DNA from: Microbulbifer litoralis
GTDB taxonomy: Bacteria; Pseudomonadota; Gammaproteobacteria; Pseudomonadales; Cellvibrionaceae
Assembly (NCBI RefSeq): GCF_023634065.1
Contig: NZ_JALKCV010000001.1
Span: 496,001-560,000, forward strand
DNA: 64,000 nt
Reading direction: 5' to 3'
Below are positions 27,715-37,785 of the stretch, piece by piece. The notes beneath the pieces were generated by a model that was not told where the DNA came from, did no database searches, and saw only the letters and a program-made list of their open reading frames with translations. Position 1 is the first letter of the stretch. Each line of letters starts with the position of its first letter. A program made the translations under genes and the position numbers.

Positions 27715-28335
27715 TCAGCCCCTGAAGCCCCGCGCCACCAGGTAGACCTCGCGGGAGCGGGCCCTGGACGCACCCGGCTTGCGGGTCACAACGCTGCTGT
27801 AACTGGCCCGCAGGTCGCGGATCAGGGCGTCGAAGCCCTCGCCCTGGAATACCTTGGCGACAAATCCGCCACCCGGCTTCAGTACCTGTCGCGCCATATC
27901 CACAGCCAGCTCCACCAGGTACATGGAGGCCGGCTGGTCGACATCGCGCACACCACTCATATTGGGGGCCATATCGGAAATCACAAGGTCGGCTTTCTCC
28001 TCTCCCAGGCGGTCGAGCAGCGCATTGAGCACCGATTCCTCGGTGAAATCGCCCTGCACGAACTCCACCCCGGCCAGGGCGTCCATCGGCAGGATATCCG
28101 AGGCCAGCACGCGGCCCTTGTGACCCACCAGTTCCACCGCCACCTGGGACCAGCCGCCGGGCGCCGCCCCCAGGTCCACCACCGTCATGCCCGGCTTGAT
28201 CAGCCGGTCTTTCTTCTGCAGTTCCTGCAGTTTATAGCTGGCACGGGAGCGGTAGCCCTCTTTCTGGGACTGTTTGACGTACTGGTCGTTGAAATGTTCT
28301 CGCAGCCAGCGGTGGCTGCTCTTGGATCGGCCCAT
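27715..28335 (-). CDS. rlmE: 23S rRNA 2'-O-methyltransferase RlmE (FtsJ)
   Basis: About 206 residues. It methylates the 2'-OH of U2552 of 23S rRNA. The SAM-binding motif [17 protein letters not shown] and the K-D-K-E catalytic tetrad context (residues around [29 protein letters not shown]) are present. The ATG at 28335 gives [14 protein letters not shown] at 28344 has a closer ribosome-binding site (AGGAAGTA), so three extra residues are possible. It is adjacent to ftsH and divergent from yhbY, as in E. coli. Confidence 0.95.
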   Translation of the reverse strand: MGRSKSSHRWLREHFNDQYVKQSQKEGYRSRASYKLQELQKKDRLIKPGMTVVDLGAAPGGWSQVAVELVGHKGRVLASDILPMDALAGVEFVQGDFTEESVLNALLDRLGEEKADLVISDMAPNMSGVRDVDQPASMYLVELAVDMARQVLKPGGGFVAKVFQGEGFDALIRDLRASYSSVVTRKPGASRARSREVYLVARGFRG

Positions 28336-28360
28336 CGGGTACAATACTTCCTCAGATCCC

Positions 28361-28428
28361 GTAGCAGCGGCCCGGGGCCGCGATCTTGCCGCTAGCAGGC
28401 ACTGATCGCGGCCCCGGGCCGCTTCTAC
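28361..28428. repeat. REP-like palindrome between rlmE and yhbY
   Basis: Arms GTAGCAGCGGCCCGGGGCCG... (28361-28385) and the complementary strand (28404-28428) pair over about 25 bp with one or two mismatches around an 18-base loop. It belongs to the same family as 25532-25592 and sits in the divergent promoter region of rlmE and yhbY. Confidence 0.8.
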
Positions 28429-28458
28429 AATAAGATAGATGTGGTAATGGAGTATTGT

Positions 28459-28761
28459 ATGCCTTTAACCGCCGACCGTAAAAAAGCCCTGCGCACCATC
28501 GGGCACAATCTGAAGCCGGTGGTCACCGTCGCCGGCAAGGGCCTGACCGAAGGCGTACTGGAAGAACTGAACCGCGCACTGGAAGACCACGAGCTGATCA
28601 AGGTCAAACTGGTGGTCGCGGACCGCGAACTGCGCCACCAGGTGATCGCCGAGCTGTGCGACAAAAGCGGGGCCGAACTGGTGCAGGAGATCGGCAAGAT
28701 CGCCCTGATCTACCGGGCGGCGGAGAAACCCAACGCCAAACTGTCCAACCTGCTGCGCTGA
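28459..28761 (+). CDS. yhbY: CRM-domain ribosome assembly RNA-binding protein YhbY
   Basis: 100 residues from the ATG at 28459, chosen because GGAG lies 7 bases upstream and the product then begins [20 protein letters not shown] like other YhbY proteins. A single CRM domain fills the protein, with the GKGL RNA-binding loop ([20 protein letters not shown]) and the C-terminal [14 protein letters not shown]. It associates with pre-50S particles. It is divergent from rlmE/ftsH, a conserved gammaproteobacterial arrangement. Confidence 0.94.
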   Translation: MPLTADRKKALRTIGHNLKPVVTVAGKGLTEGVLEELNRALEDHELIKVKLVVADRELRHQVIAELCDKSGAELVQEIGKIALIYRAAEKPNAKLSNLLR

Positions 28762-28839
28762 TATACCCGGCGCCACCGGCGGGATTACCGGCAACGCTGC
28801 CGCCGGCACCACAACCCCGCACTTCCTCTCGCGGGGAGG

Positions 28840-29238
28840 TTAATCCTCCGCCGACTGTTCCGGCACACAGCTGGCGCCCGGCAGCGACCAGCGGCTGTTG
28901 TCGGACAGCTTGACCAGCCAGCAGCCGGAACCGTCAGTCATCAACCGGAACTTCTCCGGCTTCTTCAGCTTGCGGCCATTCAGGCCGCCGGGATGCTGCA
29001 GGTTGCGCACCGGGCGGCGCTCGATGATCAGCAAGCTCTCCTCGGTCAGCGCGTCATCGGCCAGCGTCACGGTTACTCCGTGAAGCGCTTCGGAGACGGC
29101 GCGCTCCAGCTCTGCGTGACTGTTGTCATCCGTGTTCTCCAGCAGGGCGGGCACCGGCGTGCCCTGCGCCGGCTGGGAGCCGCAGGCGGTCAACAGCAAC
29201 GCGGCAACGCAACAGCGAATGGTGTTTGCAGTCTTCAT
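28840..29238 (-). CDS. Small lipoprotein of unknown function
   Basis: 132 residues. The signal peptide ends in the lipobox LLTAC (Cys near residue 19), followed by Gly-Ser, predicting an outer-membrane lipoprotein. The mature part includes LLIIERRPVRNLQHPGG and a C-terminal segment with two Cys (GSGCWLVKL and PGASCVPEQ) that could form a disulfide. No family recognised. It lies 4 bases downstream of the S41 peptidase gene and is probably cotranscribed with it. Confidence 0.75.
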   Translation of the reverse strand: MKTANTIRCCVAALLLTACGSQPAQGTPVPALLENTDDNSHAELERAVSEALHGVTVTLADDALTEESLLIIERRPVRNLQHPGGLNGRKLKKPEKFRLMTDGSGCWLVKLSDNSRWSLPGASCVPEQSAED

Positions 29239-29242
29239 CTGG

Positions 29243-30844
29243 TCACCTCACCATGATCCGGTTGCTGCGCCAGATAGACTTGGAAACCCTGCCGTCGCTG
29301 TTGGATAGCGAGGAACCTATAGCACCGCGCGAATAGCCTGCCGCCGGGATATCCTCCGGACAATTGCCGGTCTCGATATAGTGAATCGCCGCAGCCAGCC
29401 GCGCTTCATCCGGATTGCCCAATGGATGGGTAAAATCATCACCGACCCTGCAGCCCGGAAGGTCGGCTTCGGTACCCGTATTGCCATCGGGGAAGAAACC
29501 GTCCGTGTAGTCGCCGTAACCATCGGCATTGACGCCCTTGAACTGGATAGTGAAATAGGTGGTGCCGCAGTTGTCCAGACCGTAGAAACCGTAGGGTTTG
29601 CCGCAGGTGGTATTGCCGATCTGGACCACCTCCATACCGATGCCCCGCAGACTATTGACGATCGATTCGCTGGCGGAACAGGTACTGCCGCCGGTCAGCA
29701 CGAATACACGCGACAGATTCAGAGCCGGCAATGGCAGGTCCTTCTGCAAGCCGCTATTGTCGGACGTAACTGTCATGAAAGGCTCCGGGGTCAGGGGTGC
29801 GCCTGTCACCGGATCGGTTTCCGGATGTTTGTCATTCCAGACTACCTGCTCGAAAGTCTGGCCCTCGGCAGTATCGCCGGCAAGCATATAGGCCAATTGA
29901 CTGGCGATGTACAGGTAGCCACCGCTGTTGTAACGGAGATCCAATACCAGATCATCGACATCCCAGCTCTCCAACTGATTAACAGCATCAATCAAAAGGG
30001 GCTCCGCGGTGGCGATATGGTCGTTGAACAACATATAGCCGATACGACGGCCCATCGCCCCGGGAATAGACTGAACAAGCTGCACCGGTTCGGATTTCAC
30101 GGCCCGGGCAGTCAGTTCAATTTCGATGGGCTCTTCCGCTCCGACCGGCAGCAGCTCGAAGATATGCGCATCGCCAACTTCAGCGGGCCACATACCCTCG
30201 TTCAGGGTATCCACATCGTCGCCGTATTCCAGATCCACTCCATCGACGGAAATCACTTCCGCTCCCCGTGTTACCACCGGCGGCAGGCCGTCCCCGTTTT
30301 CGGTCTCTGTATAGGCTACTACCGCCTTGCGCGGCGGATAGGATTCGAGCAGGGCCCACTGCAGACCGTAGCCAACGAAGACTCCCGATTCCGATTGCGC
30401 TCTCCACTCACTGGTCGGCGCCGTATAGTGAAACCTGTCTTTATCCTCACCAGTAGCGGTCTGGGCGAACGTTTTGAGCTCGCCGAAATACTCGATGGAA
30501 TCGTTGAAATTGGCCGGGTCCTGATCTTCGATCTCGCCATACCACAGATAGAGATCGTTACTCATGGAGCGCAGCCAGTTGTTCTCGTCCAACCTCGTCC
30601 CCTTTACATCGGGGTAACGCCTGCCGTCGGGATCGGTGCCGCTACGCGGATTGACGCAGCGGCTGGCAAAGGTCGAGGCCGGCAGAAATACCCCCTCTTC
30701 CCAAGTGCCCTGGTCATTACCGTCATCGACGTCGGGCGGACTGTCGGAACCACCGTCGCCGCCGCCCCCACCACAGGCGGACAGATAAAGGGCACTGAAA
30801 AGAAGGGATAAAGACAAAACCAGGCGGCGGACAGTAGCCTCCAT
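29243..30844 (-). CDS. S41-family (C-terminal processing type) peptidase, lipoprotein
   Basis: 533 residues. The signal peptide ends in the lipobox LYLSAC, followed by a Gly/Asp-rich linker. A PDZ-like segment (about 180-240, VVTRGAEVISVDGVDL) precedes the S41 core. LVLDLRYNSGGYL (about 300-312), the nucleophile region STCSASESIVNSLRG and the GNTTCGKPYG segment supplying the catalytic Lys fit the S41 Ser-Lys dyad. It should be a periplasmic or surface-facing serine protease. The extra Cys residues (for example GLDNCGTTY, DLPGCRVG) suggest disulfides. The substrate is unknown; downstream is a small lipoprotein. Confidence 0.88.
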   Translation of the reverse strand: MEATVRRLVLSLSLLFSALYLSACGGGGGDGGSDSPPDVDDGNDQGTWEEGVFLPASTFASRCVNPRSGTDPDGRRYPDVKGTRLDENNWLRSMSNDLYLWYGEIEDQDPANFNDSIEYFGELKTFAQTATGEDKDRFHYTAPTSEWRAQSESGVFVGYGLQWALLESYPPRKAVVAYTETENGDGLPPVVTRGAEVISVDGVDLEYGDDVDTLNEGMWPAEVGDAHIFELLPVGAEEPIEIELTARAVKSEPVQLVQSIPGAMGRRIGYMLFNDHIATAEPLLIDAVNQLESWDVDDLVLDLRYNSGGYLYIASQLAYMLAGDTAEGQTFEQVVWNDKHPETDPVTGAPLTPEPFMTVTSDNSGLQKDLPLPALNLSRVFVLTGGSTCSASESIVNSLRGIGMEVVQIGNTTCGKPYGFYGLDNCGTTYFTIQFKGVNADGYGDYTDGFFPDGNTGTEADLPGCRVGDDFTHPLGNPDEARLAAAIHYIETGNCPEDIPAAGYSRGAIGSSLSNSDGRVSKSIWRSNRIMVR

Positions 30845-30923
30845 GTGAACGAGCTCCAGTTTCTTATTTTTGAAGCCCCGAAGGTTACCACCGCCGCCGG
30901 TTTCAATCGACGGGAAAAAACGG

Positions 30924-32315
30924 TCAGCCGGTCAGTTTGCCCAACACCGCCTGCAGGCTGTCCTTGGCGTCGCCGAACAGCATGCGCGCATTTTCCTTGT
31001 AGAACAGCGGGTTGGCGACGCCGGCGTAGCCGGAGGCCATGGAACGCTTGAGGATCACCACCTTGCCGGCCTTCCAGCACTCCAGCACCGGCATGCCGGC
31101 AATCGGCGAACCGGGCTTTTCCACCGCGTCCGGGTTGACCGTGTCGTTGGCGCCGATTACCAGCACCATATCGGTGTCGGGAAAATCATCGTTGATTTCG
31201 TCCATTTCCAGCACGATATCGTAGGGCACATTGGCTTCCGCCAGCAGCACGTTCATATGTCCGGGCAGGCGGCCGGCCACCGGGTGGATACCGAAGCGCA
31301 CCGTCTTGCCCTGTTTGCGCAGCTTGTCGGTCAGGTCGCTGACCGCCTGCTGGGCGTGGGCCACGGCCATGCCGAAACCGGGCACGATGATGATGCTCTC
31401 GGCAGCATCCAGGTCTGCGGCCACTTCGTCGGCACTGGTCTCTACCGCCTCGCCCTCGATCTCGCCCTCGGCCACTTCGCCACCGTCGGAGCCGAAGCCG
31501 CCCAGGATCACGCTGACAAAGGAACGGTTCATGCCGCGGCACATGATGTAGCTGAGGATGGCACCGGAGGAGCCCACCAGCGCACCCACCACGATCAGCA
31601 GGTCGTTACTGAGCATAAAGCCGGTGGCCGCCGCGGCCCATCCGGAGTAGCTGTTCAGCATCGAGATCACCACCGGCATGTCGGCGCCGCCAATGGCCGC
31701 GATCAGGTGAATGCCCAGCAGCAGCGCGATGGAGGTCATGATCAGCAGGTTGATCACAGTGCCCGCCCCCAGGTCGGCGGGAATAAACAGTGCACCCAGA
31801 ACCACACAGGCCAGGATCGCGGCCAGGTTCAGCCAGTGGCGCGCCGGCAGCATCAGCGGCTTGCCGGAAATCAGGCCCTGCAGTTTGCCGAAGGCCACCA
31901 GAGAACCGGTCAGGGTGATGGCGCCGATAAAGATACCCAGATAGATCTCGGTGTTGTGCACGACGTGCTCGGCACCGGTCAGTGAAAGGCGCGGATCCAG
32001 GAACCCGCCCCAGCCGATCAACACCGCTGCCAGGCCGACGAAGCTGTGCAACAGCGCCACCATCTGCGGCATCTGTGTCATGGCCACGCGCCTGGCGAGG
32101 AAGATACCGATCGCCGCACCCACCGCCATGGCGATGGCCACCATCCAGTAGGCGCCGGTGGCGATGCCGGCGATGGTGGCAATAATGGCCACCGCCATAC
32201 CCACCATGCCGTAGATATTGCCGCGTCGCGCCGTCTCGTGGCTGGACAATCCGCCCAGGCTGAGAATGAACATCACCGCGGAGAAGAGATAAGCCATGGA
32301 AATCATACCGTTCAT
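30924..32315 (-). CDS. pntB: NAD(P) transhydrogenase subunit beta
   Basis: 463 residues, full length. With PntA it forms the proton-translocating transhydrogenase that makes NADPH from NADH at the inner membrane. The N-terminal half has about eight membrane segments. The C-terminal NADP-binding domain III (about 290-463) contains [18 protein letters not shown] and the conserved [12 protein letters not shown] and [19 protein letters not shown] motifs. It is 15 bases downstream of pntA. Confidence 0.96.
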   Translation of the reverse strand: MNGMISMAYLFSAVMFILSLGGLSSHETARRGNIYGMVGMAVAIIATIAGIATGAYWMVAIAMAVGAAIGIFLARRVAMTQMPQMVALLHSFVGLAAVLIGWGGFLDPRLSLTGAEHVVHNTEIYLGIFIGAITLTGSLVAFGKLQGLISGKPLMLPARHWLNLAAILACVVLGALFIPADLGAGTVINLLIMTSIALLLGIHLIAAIGGADMPVVISMLNSYSGWAAAATGFMLSNDLLIVVGALVGSSGAILSYIMCRGMNRSFVSVILGGFGSDGGEVAEGEIEGEAVETSADEVAADLDAAESIIIVPGFGMAVAHAQQAVSDLTDKLRKQGKTVRFGIHPVAGRLPGHMNVLLAEANVPYDIVLEMDEINDDFPDTDMVLVIGANDTVNPDAVEKPGSPIAGMPVLECWKAGKVVILKRSMASGYAGVANPLFYKENARMLFGDAKDSLQAVLGKLTG

Positions 32316-32330
32316 CGTTTTTCTCCTCTG

Positions 32331-33881
32331 TTAGCGGTGGAACATTTTCAGCATGCGGTAGGTGACGAAAAAGCCACCGAAGATATTGATGCTCGCCACC
32401 AGCACACCGACAAAGGCGAGCAGCGTGACCAGGCCGGAGCCGGTGGCGCCCACCTGCAGCAGTGCGCCGACAACGACGATACCGGAAATGGCATTGGTCA
32501 CACTCATCAATGGTGTATGCAGCGCGTGGGTCACGTTCCAGATCACCTGCCAGCCGACAAAGATCGCCAGTACGAATACGGTGAAGTGGGAGACGAATTC
32601 CTGCGGCGCCACGCGACCGAGCCAAAGCAACAGCGCACCGGCCACGGCCCAGAACGCCAGTATCGCCAGCGGCGATTTGCGCCCGGGTGTTTTCTCCTCC
32701 GTTACGGGTTCCGGCTCGGGTTTCTTTTCCGGGGCCGGTTTCGGCTGGGCGGAAACCTTGGGGGCGGGCGGCGGCCAGGTGACTTCGCCCTGTTTGACCA
32801 CGGTCGCCCCGCGAATCACCTCGTCGTCGAAATTGAGGTTGATCTCTCCGTCTTTCTCCGGCGAAAGCTCACTCAGCAGGTGCGCCAGGTTGGTGGAGTA
32901 GAGGGTGGAGGACTGGGTCGCGGCGCGGCTGGGCAGATTGGTGTAGCCGATAATGGTGACGCCGCTCTCGACCGTCTTCTCGTGCGGCACCGTGTAGTCG
33001 CAGTTGCCGCCGTTCTCCGCCGCCAGATCCACGACCACGGAGCCCTCGGCCATGCTGTCGACCATATCCGCCAGCCACAGCTTGGGGGCAGGTTTGCCGG
33101 GAATCAGCGCGGTGGTGATGACGATGTCCACCTCTTTGGCCTGCTCGCGGAACAGCGCCATCTCCGCGTCGATAAACTCCTTGGACATCTCCTTGGCATA
33201 GCCGCCGGAGCCGGAGCCCTCCTCCTCGAAATCCACGGTGAGGAATTCCGCTCCCATGGACTCCACCTGCTCGCGCACTTCGGCGCGGGTGTCGAAGGCG
33301 CGCACCACGGCACCCATGCTCTTGGCGGTGCCGATGGCCGACAGGCCGGCGACACCGGCGCCGATCACCAGCACCTTGGCCGGCGGTATTTTCCCGGCAG
33401 CGGTAATCTGGCCGGTAAAGAAGCGGCCAAAATTGTGCGCCGCCTCGACCACTGCGCGGTAGCCGGCGATATTGGCCATGGAGCTGAGCGCATCCATCTT
33501 CTGCGCCCGGGAGATACGCGGAATCGATTCCACCGCCAGGGCATTGATATTCCTGTCGGCGAGTTTTTTCAGGTAGTCGCCATTCTGGGCCGGCTTCAGG
33601 AAAGCGACCAGGGTCGCGCCGGCGGGGATCAGCTCCAGCTCTTCATCACTCGGGGCCTGCACTTTCAGGACCAGGCCGGCCCCTTCCAGGCACGCCGTGA
33701 TATCCGGGCAGATCTTCGCGCCGGCCTGCTCATAGGCGTCGTCGGTGAAGCTGGCTTCCGCACCCGCCCCTGTTTCCACCGCGACCGAAAACCCCAGGTC
33801 ACGCAAACGCCGCACGCTGTCGGGAGTGGCCGCTACCCGCGCCTCCCCAGCTGCAGTCTCTTTCGGTATGGCTATGATCAC
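32331..33881 (-). CDS. pntA: NAD(P) transhydrogenase subunit alpha
   Basis: 516 residues. A single chain contains the soluble NAD-binding domain I (residues 1-370; [20 protein letters not shown] at the start, [20 protein letters not shown]ossmann loop, [17 protein letters not shown] region). A Pro/Lys-rich linker (about 380-415) and four membrane segments at the C-terminus follow. This is the undivided E. coli-type alpha subunit (510 residues) rather than the split PntAA/PntAB form. It forms an operon with pntB. Confidence 0.95.
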   Translation of the reverse strand: MIIAIPKETAAGEARVAATPDSVRRLRDLGFSVAVETGAGAEASFTDDAYEQAGAKICPDITACLEGAGLVLKVQAPSDEELELIPAGATLVAFLKPAQNGDYLKKLADRNINALAVESIPRISRAQKMDALSSMANIAGYRAVVEAAHNFGRFFTGQITAAGKIPPAKVLVIGAGVAGLSAIGTAKSMGAVVRAFDTRAEVREQVESMGAEFLTVDFEEEGSGSGGYAKEMSKEFIDAEMALFREQAKEVDIVITTALIPGKPAPKLWLADMVDSMAEGSVVVDLAAENGGNCDYTVPHEKTVESGVTIIGYTNLPSRAATQSSTLYSTNLAHLLSELSPEKDGEINLNFDDEVIRGATVVKQGEVTWPPPAPKVSAQPKPAPEKKPEPEPVTEEKTPGRKSPLAILAFWAVAGALLLWLGRVAPQEFVSHFTVFVLAIFVGWQVIWNVTHALHTPLMSVTNAISGIVVVGALLQVGATGSGLVTLLAFVGVLVASINIFGGFFVTYRMLKMFHR

Positions 33882-34420
33882 CGCTTTGCTCCGTCAGTCA
33901 GTTTGCCGGATTCGGCTTTACGCCTGCCGCCAACTTCCTGCAACGTCGCAAAGCCTTCATCGGCATTTTTATTGATACATCTGCTCACTTCCTGCCCGTA
34001 AGACTCGAACATGAAAAACGGAATTCGGGAAATACAGACTCTCGGAAAGGACGAAAAAGTTTATACGCCAAGCGGGCTTATTAAAAGAATATTTAACTGA
34101 TTCGCATATAAAAGTTATCAATAACGAAATTCGCGCCTGGCAATAGTCCCCGGAAACTATTCTGCAGTTGCAGGTGAAACTTTTACGCAGCCCGCATAAC
34201 GCCTGGATACAGACGGACCAGCCCATTGGCCAGGTTGTCAAAACCGACCATATCCACAGGTCAATCAGATCATCACCGGGGCGGGACAAGTGGCGTGATA
34301 GCGGGATAACCAGCGCACAGTTTCAGTTGATACTGTGCGAATTTGAACAGTAGTTTAACGACAGGAATTGACTGGTGAACAATACGGAATCATGACGGGC
34401 TTCGTATACCGCTCGCCGAA
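33882..34420. other. AT-rich intergenic region between moaE and pntA
   Basis: About 540 bases with no supportable gene. It is clearly AT-richer than its surroundings (for example 34040-34120 with AAAAGTTTATACG and TTAAAAGAATATTTAAC), fitting the promoter of pntAB on the minus strand and the 3' region of the moa operon. A minus-strand open frame at 33969-34289 lacks a ribosome-binding site and resembles nothing known. Confidence 0.5.
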
Positions 34421-34879
34421 CTACCATTTATCGAGCGCTTTGAGATCACTCTGGCGTGCGGCCACCCAGTGCTCCCCTTCAGGGCCGCTTTCCTTTTTCC
34501 AGAATGGCGCCCGGGTCTTGAGAAAATCCATCATGAAGGCACAGGCATCGAGTGCCGCCTGGCGGTGGGGGGCCGTGCTGCCGACAAAGACAATATCCTC
34601 ACCGGGATGCAGGCGACCAAACCGGTGCACTATCCGCACCCGCCCCAGCTGCCAGCGCCCGGCGGCCTGCCCGGCAATTTCCCGCAGCACCTTTTCCGTC
34701 ATTCCCGGATAGTGCTCCAGTTCCAGGCAGCTCACCGACTGCGCCATATTCAGGTCCCGCACCGAGCCGGTAAACATCGCCGTGGCGCCATCCGCACAAT
34801 TGTGCTGTCGCAACTGCGCGTATTCGGCCCCGACATCGAAGGCTTCCCGCTGTACGGCAATACTGACGGCCACACTCAC
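34421..34879 (-). CDS. moaE: Molybdopterin synthase catalytic subunit
   Basis: 152 residues. MoaE transfers sulfur from MoaD thiocarboxylate to precursor Z (cPMP), giving molybdopterin. Motifs include AMFTGSVRDLN, LELEHYPGMTEKVLREIAG, RIVHRFGRLHPGEDIVFVG and the catalytic region APHRQAALDACAFMMDFLKT with following Lys residues. The ATG overlaps the stop of moaD (ATGA), which is expected since the two proteins form the synthase. It is the last gene of the moa operon. Confidence 0.95.
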   Translation of the reverse strand: MSVAVSIAVQREAFDVGAEYAQLRQHNCADGATAMFTGSVRDLNMAQSVSCLELEHYPGMTEKVLREIAGQAAGRWQLGRVRIVHRFGRLHPGEDIVFVGSTAPHRQAALDACAFMMDFLKTRAPFWKKESGPEGEHWVAARQSDLKALDKW

Positions 34880-35124
34880 CCCCCGGTTACCGGCGGAAAG
34901 AAAGCGACTTCATCGCCACCGCCGACGGCGGTATCCGGCGTAGCCACCGAACGGTTGAGGGCCATCTGCAGATTGTCGTCGGCGAGCGCCGAACGCCACT
35001 GCTCACCGCGTCCGCCCAGGTGTGCGCGCAACTCGGCCAGGGTGCCGCACGTTTCCGCCGGCACTGAAATCTCGGCGCACGCCAACTGTTCGCGCAGCCC
35101 GGCAAAAAAAAGTACCCGTATCAC
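34876..35124 (-). CDS. moaD: Molybdopterin synthase sulfur-carrier subunit
   Basis: 82 residues with a ubiquitin-like fold. It begins [20 protein letters not shown] and ends in FFPPVTGG; the terminal Gly-Gly is the site of adenylation and thiocarboxylation. It overlaps moaC at its start and moaE at its end by four bases each, indicating coupled translation. Confidence 0.95.
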   Translation of the reverse strand: MIRVLFFAGLREQLACAEISVPAETCGTLAELRAHLGGRGEQWRSALADDNLQMALNRSVATPDTAVGGGDEVAFFPPVTGG

Positions 35125-35627
35125 CAGTGTTCCTCCACGTCTCCGGCCGCTCGCGACTCACCGGGCACCCAGTGTCCGCGCTTGCCACCGATTTTTTCCC
35201 GCAGCCGGGTGTGGGCGATGGTGATCGCCGGATCCACGGCCTTGCACATATCGTAGATGGTGAGCGCGGCGATCGATGCCGCCGTCAGCGCCTCCATCTC
35301 CACGCCGGTCCGGCCGGCGAGCTTGCAGAAACTGGCGATACGGACACGGTTGTATTCCGGCTCCAGTTCAAAATCCACCTGCACCCTGGTCAGGGCCAGC
35401 GGGTGGCACAGCGGGATCAAGTCGGCGGTTTTCTTCGCCGCCTGGATACCGGCGATGCGCGCAGTGGCGAGCACGTCGCCCTTTTTGTTCTGGCCAGCCT
35501 GCAGTTGCCCGAAGGCTTCGGCACTCATACAGACCAGGGACTCGGCACGGGCAATGCGTTCGCTCACCGATTTATCGGTGACATCGACCATACTGGCTTC
35601 ACCCCGCTGATTCAGATGGGTCAACAC
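35121..35627 (-). CDS. moaC: Cyclic pyranopterin monophosphate synthase accessory protein
   Basis: 168 residues. It acts after MoaA to form cPMP from the GTP-derived intermediate. The N-terminus [20 protein letters not shown] matches E. coli MoaC, including residues before MVDV, so the first ATG is correct. The substrate-binding motif [18 protein letters not shown] and the conserved [20 protein letters not shown] and MCKAVD follow. The last residues ([19 protein letters not shown]) form a slightly long tail that overlaps moaD. Confidence 0.96.
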   Translation of the reverse strand: MLTHLNQRGEASMVDVTDKSVSERIARAESLVCMSAEAFGQLQAGQNKKGDVLATARIAGIQAAKKTADLIPLCHPLALTRVQVDFELEPEYNRVRIASFCKLAGRTGVEMEALTAASIAALTIYDMCKAVDPAITIAHTRLREKIGGKRGHWVPGESRAAGDVEEHW

Positions 35628-35630
35628 GAT

Positions 35631-36140
35631 TTATTTCCCCCGCAGGTGGGCGACAAAATTGCAGGGTTTGAAAGCCGCATCCAGTTGCTGGCCGAGGATA
35701 TTTTCCCAGGCGGTGCGACAGGCGCCGGTGGAACCGGGCATACAGCAGACCAGCGTATTGTTGGCGAGGCCGGCGAGTGCGCGCGACTGGATTGTCGAGG
35801 ACCCGATCTCGTCGTAGGAAATTGCCCGAAACAGCTCACCAAATCCCTCCACCCGCTTGTCGAACAGCGGCGCCAGCGCCTCCGGGGTGGAATCGCGGCC
35901 GCTGAAGCCGGTACCGCCGGTGGTCAGGATCACCTGCACATTGTCATCGGCGATCCAGCGGGAAACCTCCGCGCGCAGTTGGTAGATATCGTCGCGGACG
36001 ATTTTCTTTTCATGCAGCGTGTGGCCGGCGGACTGGAGTACCTCGGCCAGATACTGGCCGGAGGTGTCCGTGTCTTCGGTGCGGGTGTCGGAGACCGTCA
36101 GCACCGCGATGGATAGTGCGTTATTTTCTCGATCTTGCAT
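35631..36140 (-). CDS. moaB: Molybdenum cofactor biosynthesis protein B
   Basis: 169 residues of the MoaB/MogA fold. Residues [20 protein letters not shown] and [20 protein letters not shown] are the substrate-binding motifs, and the following [18 protein letters not shown] region matches MoaB proteins. In organisms with such a protein it adenylates molybdopterin before MoeA inserts molybdate. It is 3 bases upstream of moaC and 79 bases downstream of mobA. Confidence 0.93.
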   Translation of the reverse strand: MQDRENNALSIAVLTVSDTRTEDTDTSGQYLAEVLQSAGHTLHEKKIVRDDIYQLRAEVSRWIADDNVQVILTTGGTGFSGRDSTPEALAPLFDKRVEGFGELFRAISYDEIGSSTIQSRALAGLANNTLVCCMPGSTGACRTAWENILGQQLDAAFKPCNFVAHLRGK

Positions 36141-36219
36141 TGTCTGGTTTTCCTCGAAATAAAGAGCACGGCGACGTGCCCATCAAGCCCGGTGATGAGC
36201 GCGCTTCGCTTTGCCCATG

Positions 36220-36804
36220 CTACGGAAGCGTGAGATTCGAAAACTCCCGCATGGTATTTACATTTTGGTGCCAGTCGCCCAGCGGCTTCCGCAATTGACA
36301 GCCACCCAGGGTTGCTATCAGCGCGCGCACCGGCGGTGTTTCAGGACGCTCGACCGCAGCTCGCAGGTAATTGCGACAGCGTTCATCCAGGCGCAGCCAC
36401 AGCGGCAGGTAAAACCGGTCGAAGCACAGCGCTCCGGCGCCGCTCTCCGGGCCCGCGCAGCACAGGGCTTCCAACTGGGCGCGCTGCAGCAGCGGCATAT
36501 CCACCGGTATCACCAGCAGTGCGTCGCAGCGGACCTGCCGCTCCTGCAGGAAGTGGGCGACAGCGTGCAGGCCGCCTAACGGGCCGCGATCCGGCACCCG
36601 GTCCGCAATGCCACCGGGCCTGTCGCCGCTGGTCAGCGGCGGCAGGAATTCCAGCCCCGGCACCCGCAGGCTGCGCAGCAGGGACTCCGCCCGCGCCAGC
36701 AGTGTCTGTCCGCTGGCGAGCCGCAGTTGCGCCTTATCGCGTCCCATGCGGCGCGAGCGGCCGCCGGCCAGCACCAGCGGGCAGACACTCAGGCGGCTAA
36801 CCAC
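36220..36804 (-). CDS. mobA: Molybdenum cofactor guanylyltransferase
   Basis: 194 residues. It transfers GMP from GTP to Mo-molybdopterin, giving the bis-MGD cofactor needed by nitrate reductase. The nucleotide-binding signature VLAGGRSRRMGRDKAQL is near the N-terminus, and LLVIPVDMPLLQ carries the metal-binding Asp. It overlaps moaA by 8 bases. Its presence in the operon fits the bis-MGD enzyme NasA encoded at 56423-59089. Confidence 0.93.
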   Translation of the reverse strand: MVSRLSVCPLVLAGGRSRRMGRDKAQLRLASGQTLLARAESLLRSLRVPGLEFLPPLTSGDRPGGIADRVPDRGPLGGLHAVAHFLQERQVRCDALLVIPVDMPLLQRAQLEALCCAGPESGAGALCFDRFYLPLWLRLDERCRNYLRAAVERPETPPVRALIATLGGCQLRKPLGDWHQNVNTMREFSNLTLP

Positions 36805-37765
36805 CGAGCATTGCCAGGTTGCGGGTGGCGCCCACCCGCTGCTGCTGCAGGTAGTGGCTGGGCTCCTTGTGGCCGATCAGTTCACGCACCCGCGCCGCGA
36901 CGGCATCGCTGTCGCCGGAGCGGATGATGTCGTAGAGGTCCAGGCCCTGATCGGCGAACAGGCACAGGTGCAGCCGGCCCTGGGCGGAAATCCGCAGGCG
37001 GTTGCAGCTGTCGCAGAAATCCTCGCTGTAGGGGGTGATCAGGCCGATGCGGCCGCGGTAATCCGGGTGGCTGTATTCCCGCGCCGGCCCCGCGTCGCGC
37101 GCCCGCGGCAGGAGCTGCCAGCCGTCGCGCAGCAGCTGCTGCTCGATCGTGGCGCCACGCAGGTGGTTGCTGGCGAAATAGTCGCGGTTGTCGCCGGTGC
37201 GCATCAGCTCGATAAAGCGCAGGGTCACCGGCGTGTCGCGCAGCCAGTGCAGGAAGGCCTGCAGCCGGCGCTCGGCGCCATCGGCCAGCAGCACCGCGTT
37301 GACCTTGACCTGCACTCCCAGGGCGCGCGCCAGCTCGATGCCGTCGAGCACCCTGGGCAGGCAATCGTGGCCGGTAAAGTCGGCGAACTCGCGGCGGTCC
37401 AGGGTATCGATACTGATATTCAGCTGGTCCAGCCCCGCATCGCACCAGGCATCGATGACCCGCGGCAGCTTGTAGCCATTGCTGGTCACGGCCACCCGGC
37501 GGATACCGGGCGCTCCCTTGCTGGCGGCAATGATCTCCGGCAGGTCGGCGCGCAGCGACGGCTCGCCGCCGGTCAGGCGCACCTTTTCAGTGCCCAGGCC
37601 GGCAAAGGCGCGCACCACGGTCGCCGCCTCCGCGGCGGAGAGATGGGGGGATTCGTCAGTCGACTGATAGCCATCGGGCAGGCAGTAGCTGCAACGGAAG
37701 TTGCAGACATCAGTGACGGACAGGCGCAGGTAATAGAACCTGCGCCCGAGGTTATCTTTAAGCAT
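36797..37765 (-). CDS. moaA: GTP 3',8-cyclase (radical SAM)
   Basis: 322 residues from the ATG at 37765, chosen because GGAAAGG lies just upstream and MLKDNLGRRFYYLRLSVTD starts as in other MoaA proteins; an upstream in-frame start at 37891 would translate the structured leader. It converts GTP to 3',8-cyclo-GTP, the first step of Moco synthesis. The radical-SAM cluster motif is CNFRCSYC (CX3CX2C), the SAM-binding motif is LTGGEPSLR, and the second cluster is in CDSCNRLRISAQGRLHLC. The C-terminus ends in Gly-Gly. It is the first gene of the Moco operon. Confidence 0.96.
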   Translation of the reverse strand: MLKDNLGRRFYYLRLSVTDVCNFRCSYCLPDGYQSTDESPHLSAAEAATVVRAFAGLGTEKVRLTGGEPSLRADLPEIIAASKGAPGIRRVAVTSNGYKLPRVIDAWCDAGLDQLNISIDTLDRREFADFTGHDCLPRVLDGIELARALGVQVKVNAVLLADGAERRLQAFLHWLRDTPVTLRFIELMRTGDNRDYFASNHLRGATIEQQLLRDGWQLLPRARDAGPAREYSHPDYRGRIGLITPYSEDFCDSCNRLRISAQGRLHLCLFADQGLDLYDIIRSGDSDAVAARVRELIGHKEPSHYLQQQRVGATRNLAMLGG

Positions 37766-37785
37766 CAAACGCCTTTCCAAGTCAT

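Noticed and set aside
25646-27745. 699-codon plus-strand frame
   Set aside because: Antisense to ftsH, whose AAA+ and HEAGH motifs are unambiguous.
33969-34289. 106-codon minus-strand frame in the pntA upstream region
   Set aside because: AT-rich promoter-like DNA, no ribosome-binding site, no recognisable domain.
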